Source of the DNA: Epilithonimonas lactis
Lineage (GTDB): Bacteria; Bacteroidota; Bacteroidia; Flavobacteriales; Weeksellaceae
DNA: 64,000 bases
NCBI RefSeq assembly: GCF_900110605.1
Contig: NZ_FOFI01000003.1
Coordinates: forward strand, 744,001-808,000
Direction of reading: 5' to 3'
Each line of letters begins with the position of its first letter. Position 1 is the first letter of the stretch. Of the stretch, positions 42,660 through 51,348 are shown piece by piece. The notes below the pieces were generated by a model. The model searched no databases. It worked only from the letters and a program-made list of their open reading frames with translations, and was not told the DNA's origin. A program made the translations under genes and the position numbers.

Positions 42660-43145
42660 ATGATAAAAGAAACAGAAGATATACGTCATCAGGACACCAT
42701 TTGCGTTAACGAAAGTGAACTGAAACACAACTGGTACCAAAATCTCAAATACCTCATCGTCGGAATTATTTTCGGGATTGTATTTGTAAAAGCGGAAGTT
42801 ATAAGTTGGTTCAGAATTCAGGAGATGTTCCGTTTGCAGTCTTTTCATATGTATGGCGTGATTGGAACTGCAATTCTCACAGGAATGATTTCCGTTTGGC
42901 TCATCAAAAAGTTCAACATTAAAACCATTCATGGCGAACCCATCAAAATTGCGCCAAAAAAATTTAACAAAGGGCAAATCTATGGCGGATTGATTTTCGG
43001 TTTTGGCTGGGCAATTACAGGAGCTTGTCCTGGACCTCTTTTTGCACAAATCGGAACCGGAGCATTAGCAGTTATCGTAACTTTGGCAAGTGCCATTTTG
43101 GGAACTTGGGTGTATGGTTATTTCAGAGAAAAATTACCTCATTAA
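42660..43145 (+). CDS. YeeE/YedE-type (DUF6691) transporter subunit (copy 2)
   Basis: 161 residues from the ATG of MIKETEDIRHQD, which aligns with the start of the paralogue at 14043; the frame is open further upstream (to 42519) but only inside the previous gene. It carries the G-A-C-P-G-P-L-F-A-Q-I-G-T-G-A signature and about four membrane segments. It is the last gene of the operon, followed by a terminator at 43160. Confidence 0.9.
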   Translation: MIKETEDIRHQDTICVNESELKHNWYQNLKYLIVGIIFGIVFVKAEVISWFRIQEMFRLQSFHMYGVIGTAILTGMISVWLIKKFNIKTIHGEPIKIAPKKFNKGQIYGGLIFGFGWAITGACPGPLFAQIGTGALAVIVTLASAILGTWVYGYFREKLPH

Positions 43146-43159
43146 AATCTTAAATAGAT

Positions 43160-43196
43160 AAAGACTGTAATCCAAAACTACAGTCTTTATTTTTTA
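43160..43196. terminator. terminator of the second sulfur operon
   Basis: AAAGACTGTA and TACAGTCTTT form a 10-bp stem around a 9-base loop (43160-43188), followed by a T run. It lies between convergent genes ending at 43145 (+) and 43211 (-) and may serve both. Confidence 0.85.
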
Positions 43197-43210
43197 TTTA
43201 ATAATATTAC

Positions 43211-43906
43211 TTACGCCACAGAAACTCCGAAAAGATGTCCAATCAAAGCCGTAACGCCCATTGCGACAGTTCCCCAAAAGCAAATTCTCAAAATGGCAAT
43301 TCCCATCTTGGAACCGCCTGTTCTCGCAGAAATCGCTCCCAAAATCATCAAAAACATAATGGAAAATCCGTATTGGAAATAGACCATTTGTTTGATAGGT
43401 GCCAAAAGTGAAACCGCAAATGGAAGCAACGCTCCCAAACCAAAAGAAGCAAACGAAGCCATGGCCGCCTGCAAAGGTTTTGCCTGTGTGATTTCGTTAA
43501 TTCCTAATTCATCATGAGCGTGAGCTGCCAAAGCATCGTGATTAGTAAGTTCTGTCGCCACTTGTAGAGCAGTTTCCTTACTTACACCGCGCTTTTCATA
43601 GATTTTAGCCAATTCTTTCAGCTCTACTTCCGGCATTTCTTTAAGCTCACTTTTTTCTCTCAATAAATCCGCCTTTTCGGTATCTTCCTGCGAACTTACA
43701 GAAACATATTCACCTGCAGCCATCGACATTGCTCCAGCAATCATTCCGGCTAATGCGGCAAGAATTATCGTATTTCTATCCGGAGAAGCAGCCGCAACTC
43801 CAATCACGATACTCGTCGTTGATAACAAGCCATCATTCGCACCCAAAACCGCTGCACGAAGCCATCCTACTCTATTGACGTAATGTTTTTCTACTTGATG
43901 ATGCAT
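43211..43906 (-). CDS. VIT1/CCC1-family membrane transporter
   Basis: 231 residues. V-G-W-L-R-A-A-V-L-G-A-N-D-G-L-L-S-T-T-S near 12-31 and A-G-M-I-A-G-A-M-S-M-A-A-G-E-Y-V-S-V-S-S-Q-E-D are VIT/CCC1 signatures. An acidic, helical insert (about 75-130) matches the metal-binding loop of VIT proteins, and three membrane segments follow. Family members move Fe2+ or Mn2+ out of the cytoplasm. It is a single gene. Confidence 0.9.
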   Translation of the reverse strand: MHHQVEKHYVNRVGWLRAAVLGANDGLLSTTSIVIGVAAASPDRNTIILAALAGMIAGAMSMAAGEYVSVSSQEDTEKADLLREKSELKEMPEVELKELAKIYEKRGVSKETALQVATELTNHDALAAHAHDELGINEITQAKPLQAAMASFASFGLGALLPFAVSLLAPIKQMVYFQYGFSIMFLMILGAISARTGGSKMGIAILRICFWGTVAMGVTALIGHLFGVSVA

Positions 43907-43966
43907 ACTTTACTCGTTTAAAAAATTACTTGTCAAATATCATTCAACAAGTCAAGTATTACAATT

Positions 43967-44512
43967 CTATTTGAATCTTAAATTTAACGAAATAATATCA
44001 GAAGTCATCCCGACAGATTTCGTGTAATGGCCATACCTGATTTCCAACATATTCAACCTTTGTACTCCAAACAGACCATTTTTAGGATTAAATCTAATTC
44101 CTGCACCGTAAAAATTACTGTTGAATTTAGACAAATCATAATTGCTCGTGTAATAATCGTCGAAAGCCGTATGTTGTTGGTAAGGTGAAAAATATTTCGC
44201 TGCAGTTTGCGAATAATACCTGTAAAAAGGCGTAACAGAAACAAAAGGTGAGATTTTAACAGGTGTTTCCAGACTTACAGTGTTCGATTTCAAACCCCAA
44301 TCGTCGGTGTAATATCTGTAGTACGCTCTCAGAATCACTTTATCTCCAAGAAAATAATTCGCTCTCACACCAACCGGAAGTTTAAACCTCTTATCCGGCA
44401 ACGTTTCCTGATGAACCGAATTATCATTAAAATAAACCCTGTGAAATGGCAAACTTAAATAACCCGTCTGTTGAACGGCATCGGTAAGAAATTCCATCTG
44501 GAAATTCATCAT
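43967..44512 (-). pseudogene. DUF3570 outer-membrane protein, C-terminal fragment
   Basis: 181 residues that correspond to the second half of DUF3570 beta-barrel proteins, which are usually about 400 residues long: Q-Q-T-G-Y-L-S-L-P-F-H-R-V-Y-F near 14-28, F-L-G-D-K-V-I-L-R-A-Y-Y-R-Y-Y and the C-terminal strand N-L-R-F-K. There is no signal peptide and no upstream barrel half, so the protein could not be exported. It is adjacent to the start of the MarR-headed region, which suggests it was cut by an insertion or deletion there. Confidence 0.75.
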
Positions 44513-44541
44513 ATTAAGATTTAAAAAAATTTAATATAAAT

Positions 44542-44576
44542 TAGTTGCAACAACAACTATTGTTTAATTAACTTTG
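44542..44576 (+). promoter_or_regulatory. promoter and inverted-repeat operator upstream of the marR-like gene
   Basis: TTG (44545-44547), 21 bp, TAACTTTG (44569-44576) fits the Bacteroidota promoter. A perfect inverted repeat TAGTTG-CAACAA-CAACTA (44542-44559) covers the -33 element, the position and form expected for autorepression by a MarR dimer. Confidence 0.65.
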
Positions 44577-44595
44577 TTCAATAAATAATTTTTAT

Positions 44596-45051
44596 ATGAA
44601 AGCTGAAAAAATATTAACTGAACAAGATCGATACAATCTGCTTACTGGCAATGTACCTATGCTGTTTAATCGTTTTTTGGGTCAGCAATTCAAATTGAAT
44701 AATATTGACCTGACCCGGGAACAATGGTCGGTGCTGGTACCGCTATGGAAAGAAGATGGATGTTCACAACAGGCAATAGCAGATTTTACCCACAGGGATA
44801 AGCCCAGTATAACCAGACTTATCGACCAATTGGAAAAAGAAGGCTACGTAGAAAGAAGGCCCCACCTTACCGACAGAAGGCAAAACCTGATATATTTAAC
44901 AAATAAAGGAAAGGAGATAGAGGAAAAAGTAATGTATATTGTTAACAATGTAACCGAAAGGGCAACCAAAGGACTTTCAGAAAATCAAATCATGGAGATA
45001 AAAAACTTCTTTCAGCATATTCAAAAAAATATTCAAAACGAAATGGTATGA
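44596..45051 (+). CDS. MarR-family transcriptional regulator
   Basis: 151 residues with a winged HTH (about 35-110): recognition region H-R-D-K-P-S-I-T-R-L-I-D-Q-L-E-K-E-G-Y and wing R-R-P-H-L-T-D-R-R. MarR proteins repress drug or fatty-acid efflux genes and release DNA on ligand binding. It overlaps the tolC gene by 4 bp, so it is in the same operon, and the inverted repeat at 44542 is its likely operator. The ligand may be a fatty acid, judged from the downstream genes (inference). Confidence 0.9.
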   Translation: MKAEKILTEQDRYNLLTGNVPMLFNRFLGQQFKLNNIDLTREQWSVLVPLWKEDGCSQQAIADFTHRDKPSITRLIDQLEKEGYVERRPHLTDRRQNLIYLTNKGKEIEEKVMYIVNNVTERATKGLSENQIMEIKNFFQHIQKNIQNEMV

Positions 45052-46430
45052 AAAAAATAACGTTAGCCATTACTTTGATCCTATTCGGCACTATCACAAA
45101 AGCACAGATTCTTATAAGTAAGGATTTGGATTACGCTATCGGAAAGGCATTGCAAAAAAACACTGAAATAAGGAATCAAGATCTTGAATTACAAAAATTA
45201 GAATTGGAGCGTAAAAGTGTATTGGCCAAATACATACCGAAGATCGAGGCTGCAGGGTTGTATTCCTACATCAGCAGCGATGCAAAATTGGATTTAGCTA
45301 CCTTGAACTTACCCGTCACAGGATATCCGGTTTTTGCGGGATCTTCCGATTTCAGCACAAATGCGAATATCCTTTATGGAGGTCTTACCGCAAAAGCTGT
45401 ACTGTTCAGTGGCGGACAAATCCTAAATGGAGCCAAGGCTCTCAAAGAAAAAAATACAGGCACAGCTTTTATGATGGAAAATCAGAAAGATGAGGTCATA
45501 AAAGATATCATAGGGAGCTTTGACCGTCTCAAACTTCTTGAAACCGCCGAAACACTCATCGATAACAGCGAAAAGAGATTGAATAAGGAAAAAGAAAGAG
45601 TAGAAAAGGCAATATCCGAAGGGTTAGCAATTCCTTATGACCGAGATAAAATCAAACTCTCCACTCTGGAATTGGCTTCCAAACGTGCAGATGTTCAAAA
45701 TAAAAGAAAACTTTTGATACTCAAGATAAAACAGTCCACCAATCTTTCTGAAGAAGAAATTCTTAAAACTAATCATCAGTTGGAACCCATCATTATTTTG
45801 GACAGCCTGAGCACAGCAGAACGAAATGAGATAAAAGCACTGGAATCTTTCAAAAAAGCTTCCGAATATGCCCTTAAAAAAGAAAAAGGAAGCCTTCTTC
45901 CCACAGTTGGGGCTTTTGCGGGATATAGCTATGCATCATTATATAATGCCAATACAAAAGTGCCGATTGAACAATTAAATACGACCGCCAATTTGAAACT
46001 AAATGAATTGACACTACATCCTAACTGGATGTTGGGCGTGGCTGTGAAATGGGAACTCTTCAGCGGATTTGAACGTAAACATAAAATAGACGAAGCCAAA
46101 ATAGGACTCGCCCAGGTTGAAAATAAACTGGCTGACACCAAAGAAAAAGTAGATCTTGAATTGGAAAAAAACAAGGTAGAATACAATACCACGTTACATA
46201 AGGTAGATATTGCGATCCAAAGGGAAAAAATAGCACAAAATAATAATGAAATAGCATCAAAGCAATACAGATTAGGGCTTATTAACGTCACTGAACGCCT
46301 TGGAGCGGAAAATGATATATACAAAGAATCCTTAAACAAAGTAGAAACCGTGATTGAACAGCGGAATGCTGCTATTGAAGTTTACCGTGCATCGGGAAAA
46401 TTATCAAACTTTATTAAAATCCAAAACTAA
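45048..46430 (+). CDS. TolC-family outer-membrane efflux protein
   Basis: 460 residues with a signal peptide (about 1-20, ending K-A-Q) and long coiled-coil helices in two repeats (about 110-225 and 335-450). It is the outer-membrane duct for the HlyD-like and ABC-2 proteins encoded next. The operon order MarR-TolC-HlyD-permease is a common design for tripartite drug or lipid exporters. Confidence 0.88.
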   Translation: MKKITLAITLILFGTITKAQILISKDLDYAIGKALQKNTEIRNQDLELQKLELERKSVLAKYIPKIEAAGLYSYISSDAKLDLATLNLPVTGYPVFAGSSDFSTNANILYGGLTAKAVLFSGGQILNGAKALKEKNTGTAFMMENQKDEVIKDIIGSFDRLKLLETAETLIDNSEKRLNKEKERVEKAISEGLAIPYDRDKIKLSTLELASKRADVQNKRKLLILKIKQSTNLSEEEILKTNHQLEPIIILDSLSTAERNEIKALESFKKASEYALKKEKGSLLPTVGAFAGYSYASLYNANTKVPIEQLNTTANLKLNELTLHPNWMLGVAVKWELFSGFERKHKIDEAKIGLAQVENKLADTKEKVDLELEKNKVEYNTTLHKVDIAIQREKIAQNNNEIASKQYRLGLINVTERLGAENDIYKESLNKVETVIEQRNAAIEVYRASGKLSNFIKIQN

Positions 46431-46435
46431 GCAAA

Positions 46436-47392
46436 ATGAAAAAAATTATTTACATACTCAGCATTGCAGGCATTTTAGCTTCTTGTGAGAATAAACCGAA
46501 AGTATCACAAACCATCCAGGGAAAAACCGAGCGGGAAGAGATTGCAGTAGTAGGCAAAATAGCAGGCAGGATAGATAAAATTCTGATCAGCGAGGGAGCT
46601 CTTGTAAAAAAGGGAGATACATTGGCGATATTGGAAATCCCGGAAGTAGACGCAAAAAAATCACAGGCACAGGGTGCCGTAAAATCTGCTCAGGCACAGT
46701 ACGATATGAGTGTACACGGTGCTACTGCCAATCAGTTGGCACAGCTCTATGCCAAAAAATCGGCTTTGGTAGAGCAATATGAGTTTGCAAAAAAATCCCT
46801 GGCAAGAATGAATGCCATGGTAAAGGATTCATTGGTTCCGCAACAGCAATATGATGAAGTATTCGCAAAGTATCAGGGAGCCAAATCACAAATGATAGCC
46901 GTAGATGCAGAAATTGCCGATGTTAAAAACGGGGTCCGCATAGAACAGCAAACAATGGCGTTGGGACAAAAAGACCGTGCACAGGGAGCTTTGGAAGAAG
47001 TACAGGTTGCCGAGAAAGAAAGGTATATCATTGCACCACAGGATATGAAAATAGAATCGATCACATTGAAGCTGGGGGAACTGGCACTACCAGGATATAC
47101 GCTTTTCAAAGGTTCTCTTAATAATTCCATATATTTCCGTTTTACTATTCCTGAAAGTCAATTGGCAAATTATGCAGAAGGAAAAGAAATCAATGTGCAT
47201 ATACCTTACAAAAATCGGGATATCAAAGGGAAAATCAGAAATATAAAACAAATAGGTGCCTATGCTAATATTGCTACAGCATATCCTGATTATGAAGTGC
47301 AGGACGCTTTGTATGAAATATTAATAGACCCTATTAACATCCAACAAGCAAACGATATCCTAAGCAAAACAACAGTAACGCTAAAACCTTAA
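46436..47392 (+). CDS. HlyD-family efflux adaptor, lipoprotein
   Basis: 318 residues. Lipobox L-A-S-C near 17, lipoyl half V-G-K-I-A-G-R-I-D-K-I-L-I-S-E-G near 38-55, a long coiled coil (about 75-185), the second lipoyl half and a beta-barrel (I-Y-F-R-F-T-I-P-E-S-Q-L). It is closest to the YhiI/EmrA-like adaptors that work with ABC-2 permeases. It follows tolC by 5 bp and precedes the permease by 2 bp. Confidence 0.9.
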   Translation: MKKIIYILSIAGILASCENKPKVSQTIQGKTEREEIAVVGKIAGRIDKILISEGALVKKGDTLAILEIPEVDAKKSQAQGAVKSAQAQYDMSVHGATANQLAQLYAKKSALVEQYEFAKKSLARMNAMVKDSLVPQQQYDEVFAKYQGAKSQMIAVDAEIADVKNGVRIEQQTMALGQKDRAQGALEEVQVAEKERYIIAPQDMKIESITLKLGELALPGYTLFKGSLNNSIYFRFTIPESQLANYAEGKEINVHIPYKNRDIKGKIRNIKQIGAYANIATAYPDYEVQDALYEILIDPINIQQANDILSKTTVTLKP

Positions 47393-47394
47393 TA

Positions 47395-48555
47395 ATGAAA
47401 ACATTTCTCAATCTGATCAAACGGGAGTTCGGTTTGTTCTGGAGCAACAAGGTTCTCCGAATTTTGTTTATTGGGGCTCCTTTGATGTACGGTGTTTTGT
47501 TGGGATATGTGTACAGCAAAGGGAAAGTGACAGATTTACCAATCATAGTGGTAGATTATGACCAAAGCGCACTCAGCCGGAAAGCAATCGAAATGATGAA
47601 TGACAACGAAGTTTTGTCTGTTGCAAGGCTGCAGTTTGATGAGACAAACCTCAATCGTTTGATGATTGAGAAAGATGCAACCTGCGTCGTTATTATTCCA
47701 AAAGATTTTGAGAAAGATGTGCTTACAAAACGATATCCTGAAGTCACTACCATAGTCAATACAGCAAATGTATTGACCGCAAATTATTCTTCATCAGCCC
47801 TTCAGCTGGTCTTAGGAACCCTCAAAGCAGGAACACAGGTCGAAACCTTACGTAAACAAGGAGTTCCGGAAAATTTGCTGATGAGTCAGTATGAGCCATT
47901 TAAAACCACATTTATAAAAAAGAACAACAGAAGCACCAACTATATGTATTTTTTGTGGCCTGGTGTTTTGGCTACTGTGCTTCAGCAGGTATTACTATTG
48001 GGACTGGCTCTTTCTTTTGCTTCCGAGTTTGAAAACGGCACTTTCAAATATCTGGTACATAAAAGCCGTTCTGCATTTATGCTGATGCTGGTTAAAATCG
48101 TGCCTTATCTCATAATGAGCTTCGGGATATGGCTGATGTACTGGGGTTTTACGAAGTGGTTCAGAATTCCTTTTTATGAAAACATTTTTCCGCTTACCCT
48201 AATAGCGGGTGTTTTTGTAATCTCGGTCTGCTTTATAGGAATTTTGGTGAGCATCCTTGTTCCGAACCAGCTGAAAGCTACGGAAATCCTTATGGTTATT
48301 GCCACACCCAGCTTTATCCTGTCAGGATTTACCTGGCCGCTCAGCCAAATGCCAGTTTGGGTTCAGTATATTGCAAATATCATCCCGCTTACGCATTTCC
48401 TGCCTGCCTTTAGAATACTTATCATAGAAAAAGGCGCTGTAGACCTCACCTATCCTTATGTTATAAAAATGATAATCATAGGAACAGTAAGCGCCATTGC
48501 CAGTTATAGTGTTTTATTTTACAAAGTCCGAAAGATTAAAAGAGAGGAGCTGTAG
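47395..48555 (+). CDS. ABC-2 type permease (YhhJ-like)
   Basis: 386 residues: TM1 at about 20-40, a large extracytoplasmic domain (about 45-180), then five membrane segments up to about 375, with the family stretch L-V-P-N-Q-L-K-A-T-E-I-L near 285. It would be the membrane part of a TolC-dependent ABC exporter. No ATP-binding protein is encoded in this operon, so the ATPase must come from elsewhere or the pump works differently. Confidence 0.88.
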   Translation: MKTFLNLIKREFGLFWSNKVLRILFIGAPLMYGVLLGYVYSKGKVTDLPIIVVDYDQSALSRKAIEMMNDNEVLSVARLQFDETNLNRLMIEKDATCVVIIPKDFEKDVLTKRYPEVTTIVNTANVLTANYSSSALQLVLGTLKAGTQVETLRKQGVPENLLMSQYEPFKTTFIKKNNRSTNYMYFLWPGVLATVLQQVLLLGLALSFASEFENGTFKYLVHKSRSAFMLMLVKIVPYLIMSFGIWLMYWGFTKWFRIPFYENIFPLTLIAGVFVISVCFIGILVSILVPNQLKATEILMVIATPSFILSGFTWPLSQMPVWVQYIANIIPLTHFLPAFRILIIEKGAVDLTYPYVIKMIIIGTVSAIASYSVLFYKVRKIKREEL

Positions 48556-48614
48556 CGAGATAAATATAAGGCGAAAAATATATCTTCCTGCATAAATCCA
48601 CTAAATAAGAAGCT

Positions 48615-49490
48615 ATGAAAGCTTACGAAAGTATTAAAGAAATATTATCTTTTTATCACGTACATTGTGAGAAACCTTACTTTATATCGTCAGGAAAACT
48701 CATTTTTGAATTCCCAAAAAGACTCTTCCGAATGGATTTTTATGCATTCTGCATCTGTGTTTCTGGTAGTATAGATTTAGAAATTGATAATCAGCATTAC
48801 AAGATATCCCAAAACGGATTCCTGATATCTGCTCCATCAACAATTATAAAATTTGTAAATAACAGCAAAGATTTCCGTCTGAAAGTTCTTTTCTTTGAAA
48901 AGAATTTCCTGCTCAAGAACATTTCTAATCCATTTTTTATCGAGAATCTGTCTCTATTCAATAAAAATAGCTTTAACGTAGTAATTTCCAACGAATCAAG
49001 TAGTACGCACTTAATCAATTTATTGGATTATCTTCAACAGCAGACCACGAGAAATGGTCGTTTTACAGAAGATATTGTTCGTACTATTATTATTAATATT
49101 TTATTGGAAGTTGCCGTCCTAACTGATGAAGGCAGAAAAGACAACGCATATCCCACTCCACAGGATAACAATCATATTTTTTTTAAATTCAATGAATTGG
49201 TGAAAGAAAATATTTTGCAGCATAAGGACGTACAATACTATGCGGACAAGCTATTCATTACCAACAAATATCTTATTCTGATTGTAAAAAAAGCGACCGG
49301 CAAAACGCCACATCAGATTATTGACGAGGCCTTATTAAAAGAAGTATGCGTTCTGCTCGGCTATCCAGAAAAAAATATTTCTCAGATTGCATTTGAAACG
49401 GGCTTTAATTCTACCTCTGCATTCGGCCGTTTCTTTAAAAAGCATGCGTCAATATCGCCCCAAAGGTATCGAAGACAACAGCATTTTTAA
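48615..49490 (+). CDS. AraC-family transcriptional regulator
   Basis: 291 residues. An N-terminal cupin-like sensing part (about 30-150), then a double HTH at about 195-290: V-Q-Y-Y-A-D-K-L-F-I-T-N-K-Y-L and I-S-Q-I-A-F-E-T-G-F-N-S-T-S-A-F-G-R-F-F-K-K, and the final P-Q-R-Y-R signature. It sits between the efflux operon and the first oleate hydratase gene in the same orientation, so it may regulate either. Its ligand is unknown. Confidence 0.9.
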   Translation: MKAYESIKEILSFYHVHCEKPYFISSGKLIFEFPKRLFRMDFYAFCICVSGSIDLEIDNQHYKISQNGFLISAPSTIIKFVNNSKDFRLKVLFFEKNFLLKNISNPFFIENLSLFNKNSFNVVISNESSSTHLINLLDYLQQQTTRNGRFTEDIVRTIIINILLEVAVLTDEGRKDNAYPTPQDNNHIFFKFNELVKENILQHKDVQYYADKLFITNKYLILIVKKATGKTPHQIIDEALLKEVCVLLGYPEKNISQIAFETGFNSTSAFGRFFKKHASISPQRYRRQQHF

Positions 49491-49589
49491 AAAAGAAATT
49501 CCGTATATGATTTTCGAATTTAGGGATACCAAGGAATTAATGTATATCAATACCTTTATTATATAAAAATAACCTAAAAAAAATATCAT

Positions 49590-51179
49590 ATGAGCAATTC
49601 GAACAAACATGCATATTTCATCGGAGGCGGATTGGCAAGTCTTGCCGGTGCCGTATATCTGTTAGAAGACGGTGACTTTAAAGGCGAAAACATTCACATC
49701 ATTGAAACCCTGCCGATTTTGGGCGGTAGCAACGATGGTGCGGGATCTAAAGAAAAAGGGTTCATCTGTCGTGGCGGGCGTATGCTCAACGAAGAAACCT
49801 ATGAAAACTTTTGGGAATTAACATCCCGTATCCCTTCTCTGGATGTCCCGAACATTTCCGTAAAAGACGAAATTCTGGCATTTGACCACGCGAATCCTAC
49901 CAATGCAAAGGCGCGGTTGATTGACAAGAACGGAAACATTTTACCCGTAACGGATATGGGTTTCAACACTCAGGACCGGATGAAATTTTTGAAATTGTTT
50001 TTTGCCGATGAAAATGATTTAGACAACATTACTATTCGTGATTGGTTTGACGATCATTTTTTTACGACCAACTTCTGGTATATGTGGCAAACCACTTTTG
50101 CCTGGCAGGAATGGAGCAGTATTTTTGAATTTCAACGCTATATGAAACGTATGCTGTTGGAATTTTCAAGAATCGAAACACTCGAGGGGGTTACCAGAAC
50201 ACCATACAACCAATATGAATCCGTTATCTTACCGTTGAAGGCATTTTTGGAACAGCATAAAGTGGACTTTTCATTAAGAAAAACCGTTACCGATTTGGAT
50301 TTTGCCGATGATGATGGCATTACCGTGACGGAAATAGAATGCATCAATGCAGAAGGAAACACAGAGAAAATAACCGTAAATGAAGGCGATTTGGTATTCT
50401 TTACCAACGGATGTATTACAGACAATTCTAATAACGGCGATTATTACACGCCTGCAAAATATTTGCCGTCAAATCCGCCAAGTTTTGCATTATGGCGTAA
50501 AATTGCCAACAAGAAACCCGGCACGTTGGGTAACCCAGACCCGTTCTTTACCAAACCGGACGAAACAAAATGGTATTCATTTACGCCAACATTCAAAGGA
50601 AATAAATTTCTGAAACTTATTGAAGAATACACTGGAAACAAACCGGGCAGCGGAGCTTTGATGACGTTTAAAGATTCATCGTGGCGAATGTCAATTGTGG
50701 TGGCCGCACAACCGCATTTCAAAGCGCAAGGCGATGATACTACCATCCTTTGGGGCTACGGATTATATCCAGATGCAGTGGGAGATTATGTGAAAAAGCC
50801 GATGATTGATTGCACGGGCGAAGAAATTTTGACAGAGTTGATTCATCATTTGCATTTTGAAAAACACGAACAGGAAATAAAAGATAGCGTTATCAATGTT
50901 ATTCCGTGTATGATGCCTTATATCGATGCTTTGTTTCAGCCGCACGCTAAAGCAGACCGCCCTGCAGTTGTTCCTGAAGGCAGCACCAACCTAGCAATGA
51001 TTAGTCAGTTTGTAGAAATACCGGAAGATATGGTTTTCACAGAAGAATATTCGGTACGTGCAGCACGTATCGCGGTATATACCCTACTCGGCCTCGATAA
51101 AAAAGTAACACCAGTAACAGAACACTGGAAAAAACCAGACGTTTTGGCAAAAGCCATCCATACCTCTTACAGAAATTAA
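49590..51179 (+). CDS. ohyA: oleate hydratase, RGGRMLNEETYE class
   Basis: 529 residues. FAD-binding G-G-G-L-A-S-L-A-G-A at about 12-21, the substrate/FAD loop R-G-G-R-M-L-N-E-E-T-Y-E-N-F-W near 61-75, and conserved blocks W-Q-T-T-F-A-F/A-W-Q-E-W-S-S, Y-N-Q-Y-E-S and P-E-G-S-T-N-L-A-M. Oleate hydratases add water to cis-9 double bonds of free unsaturated fatty acids, forming 10-hydroxy acids, and occur at membranes. The start is after a 99-bp gap from the AraC gene. The second copy (55012) belongs to another class. Confidence 0.93.
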   Translation: MSNSNKHAYFIGGGLASLAGAVYLLEDGDFKGENIHIIETLPILGGSNDGAGSKEKGFICRGGRMLNEETYENFWELTSRIPSLDVPNISVKDEILAFDHANPTNAKARLIDKNGNILPVTDMGFNTQDRMKFLKLFFADENDLDNITIRDWFDDHFFTTNFWYMWQTTFAWQEWSSIFEFQRYMKRMLLEFSRIETLEGVTRTPYNQYESVILPLKAFLEQHKVDFSLRKTVTDLDFADDDGITVTEIECINAEGNTEKITVNEGDLVFFTNGCITDNSNNGDYYTPAKYLPSNPPSFALWRKIANKKPGTLGNPDPFFTKPDETKWYSFTPTFKGNKFLKLIEEYTGNKPGSGALMTFKDSSWRMSIVVAAQPHFKAQGDDTTILWGYGLYPDAVGDYVKKPMIDCTGEEILTELIHHLHFEKHEQEIKDSVINVIPCMMPYIDALFQPHAKADRPAVVPEGSTNLAMISQFVEIPEDMVFTEEYSVRAARIAVYTLLGLDKKVTPVTEHWKKPDVLAKAIHTSYRN

Positions 51180-51298
51180 ATATAAAAAAAAGAGCTGCCT
51201 TTACACTTTATCGAAGTTCTTTCTTGCTAAAGGCGTATCTCTTTAACCGATAAAAGAGATTGTCTATAATAACCAATTTATCTAACTTTATTCTGCTC

Positions 51299-51331
51299 TT
51301 GCTTTTATCAAGGGCAGAATTTTTATTTTTG
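51299..51331 (+). promoter_or_regulatory. promoter upstream of the alpha/beta hydrolase gene
   Basis: TTG (51299-51301) and TATTTTTG (51324-51331) are separated by 22 bp, near the Bacteroidota optimum. The start codon at 51349 follows 17 bp later. Confidence 0.5.
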
Positions 51332-51348
51332 TACAAAATCAACCGACT

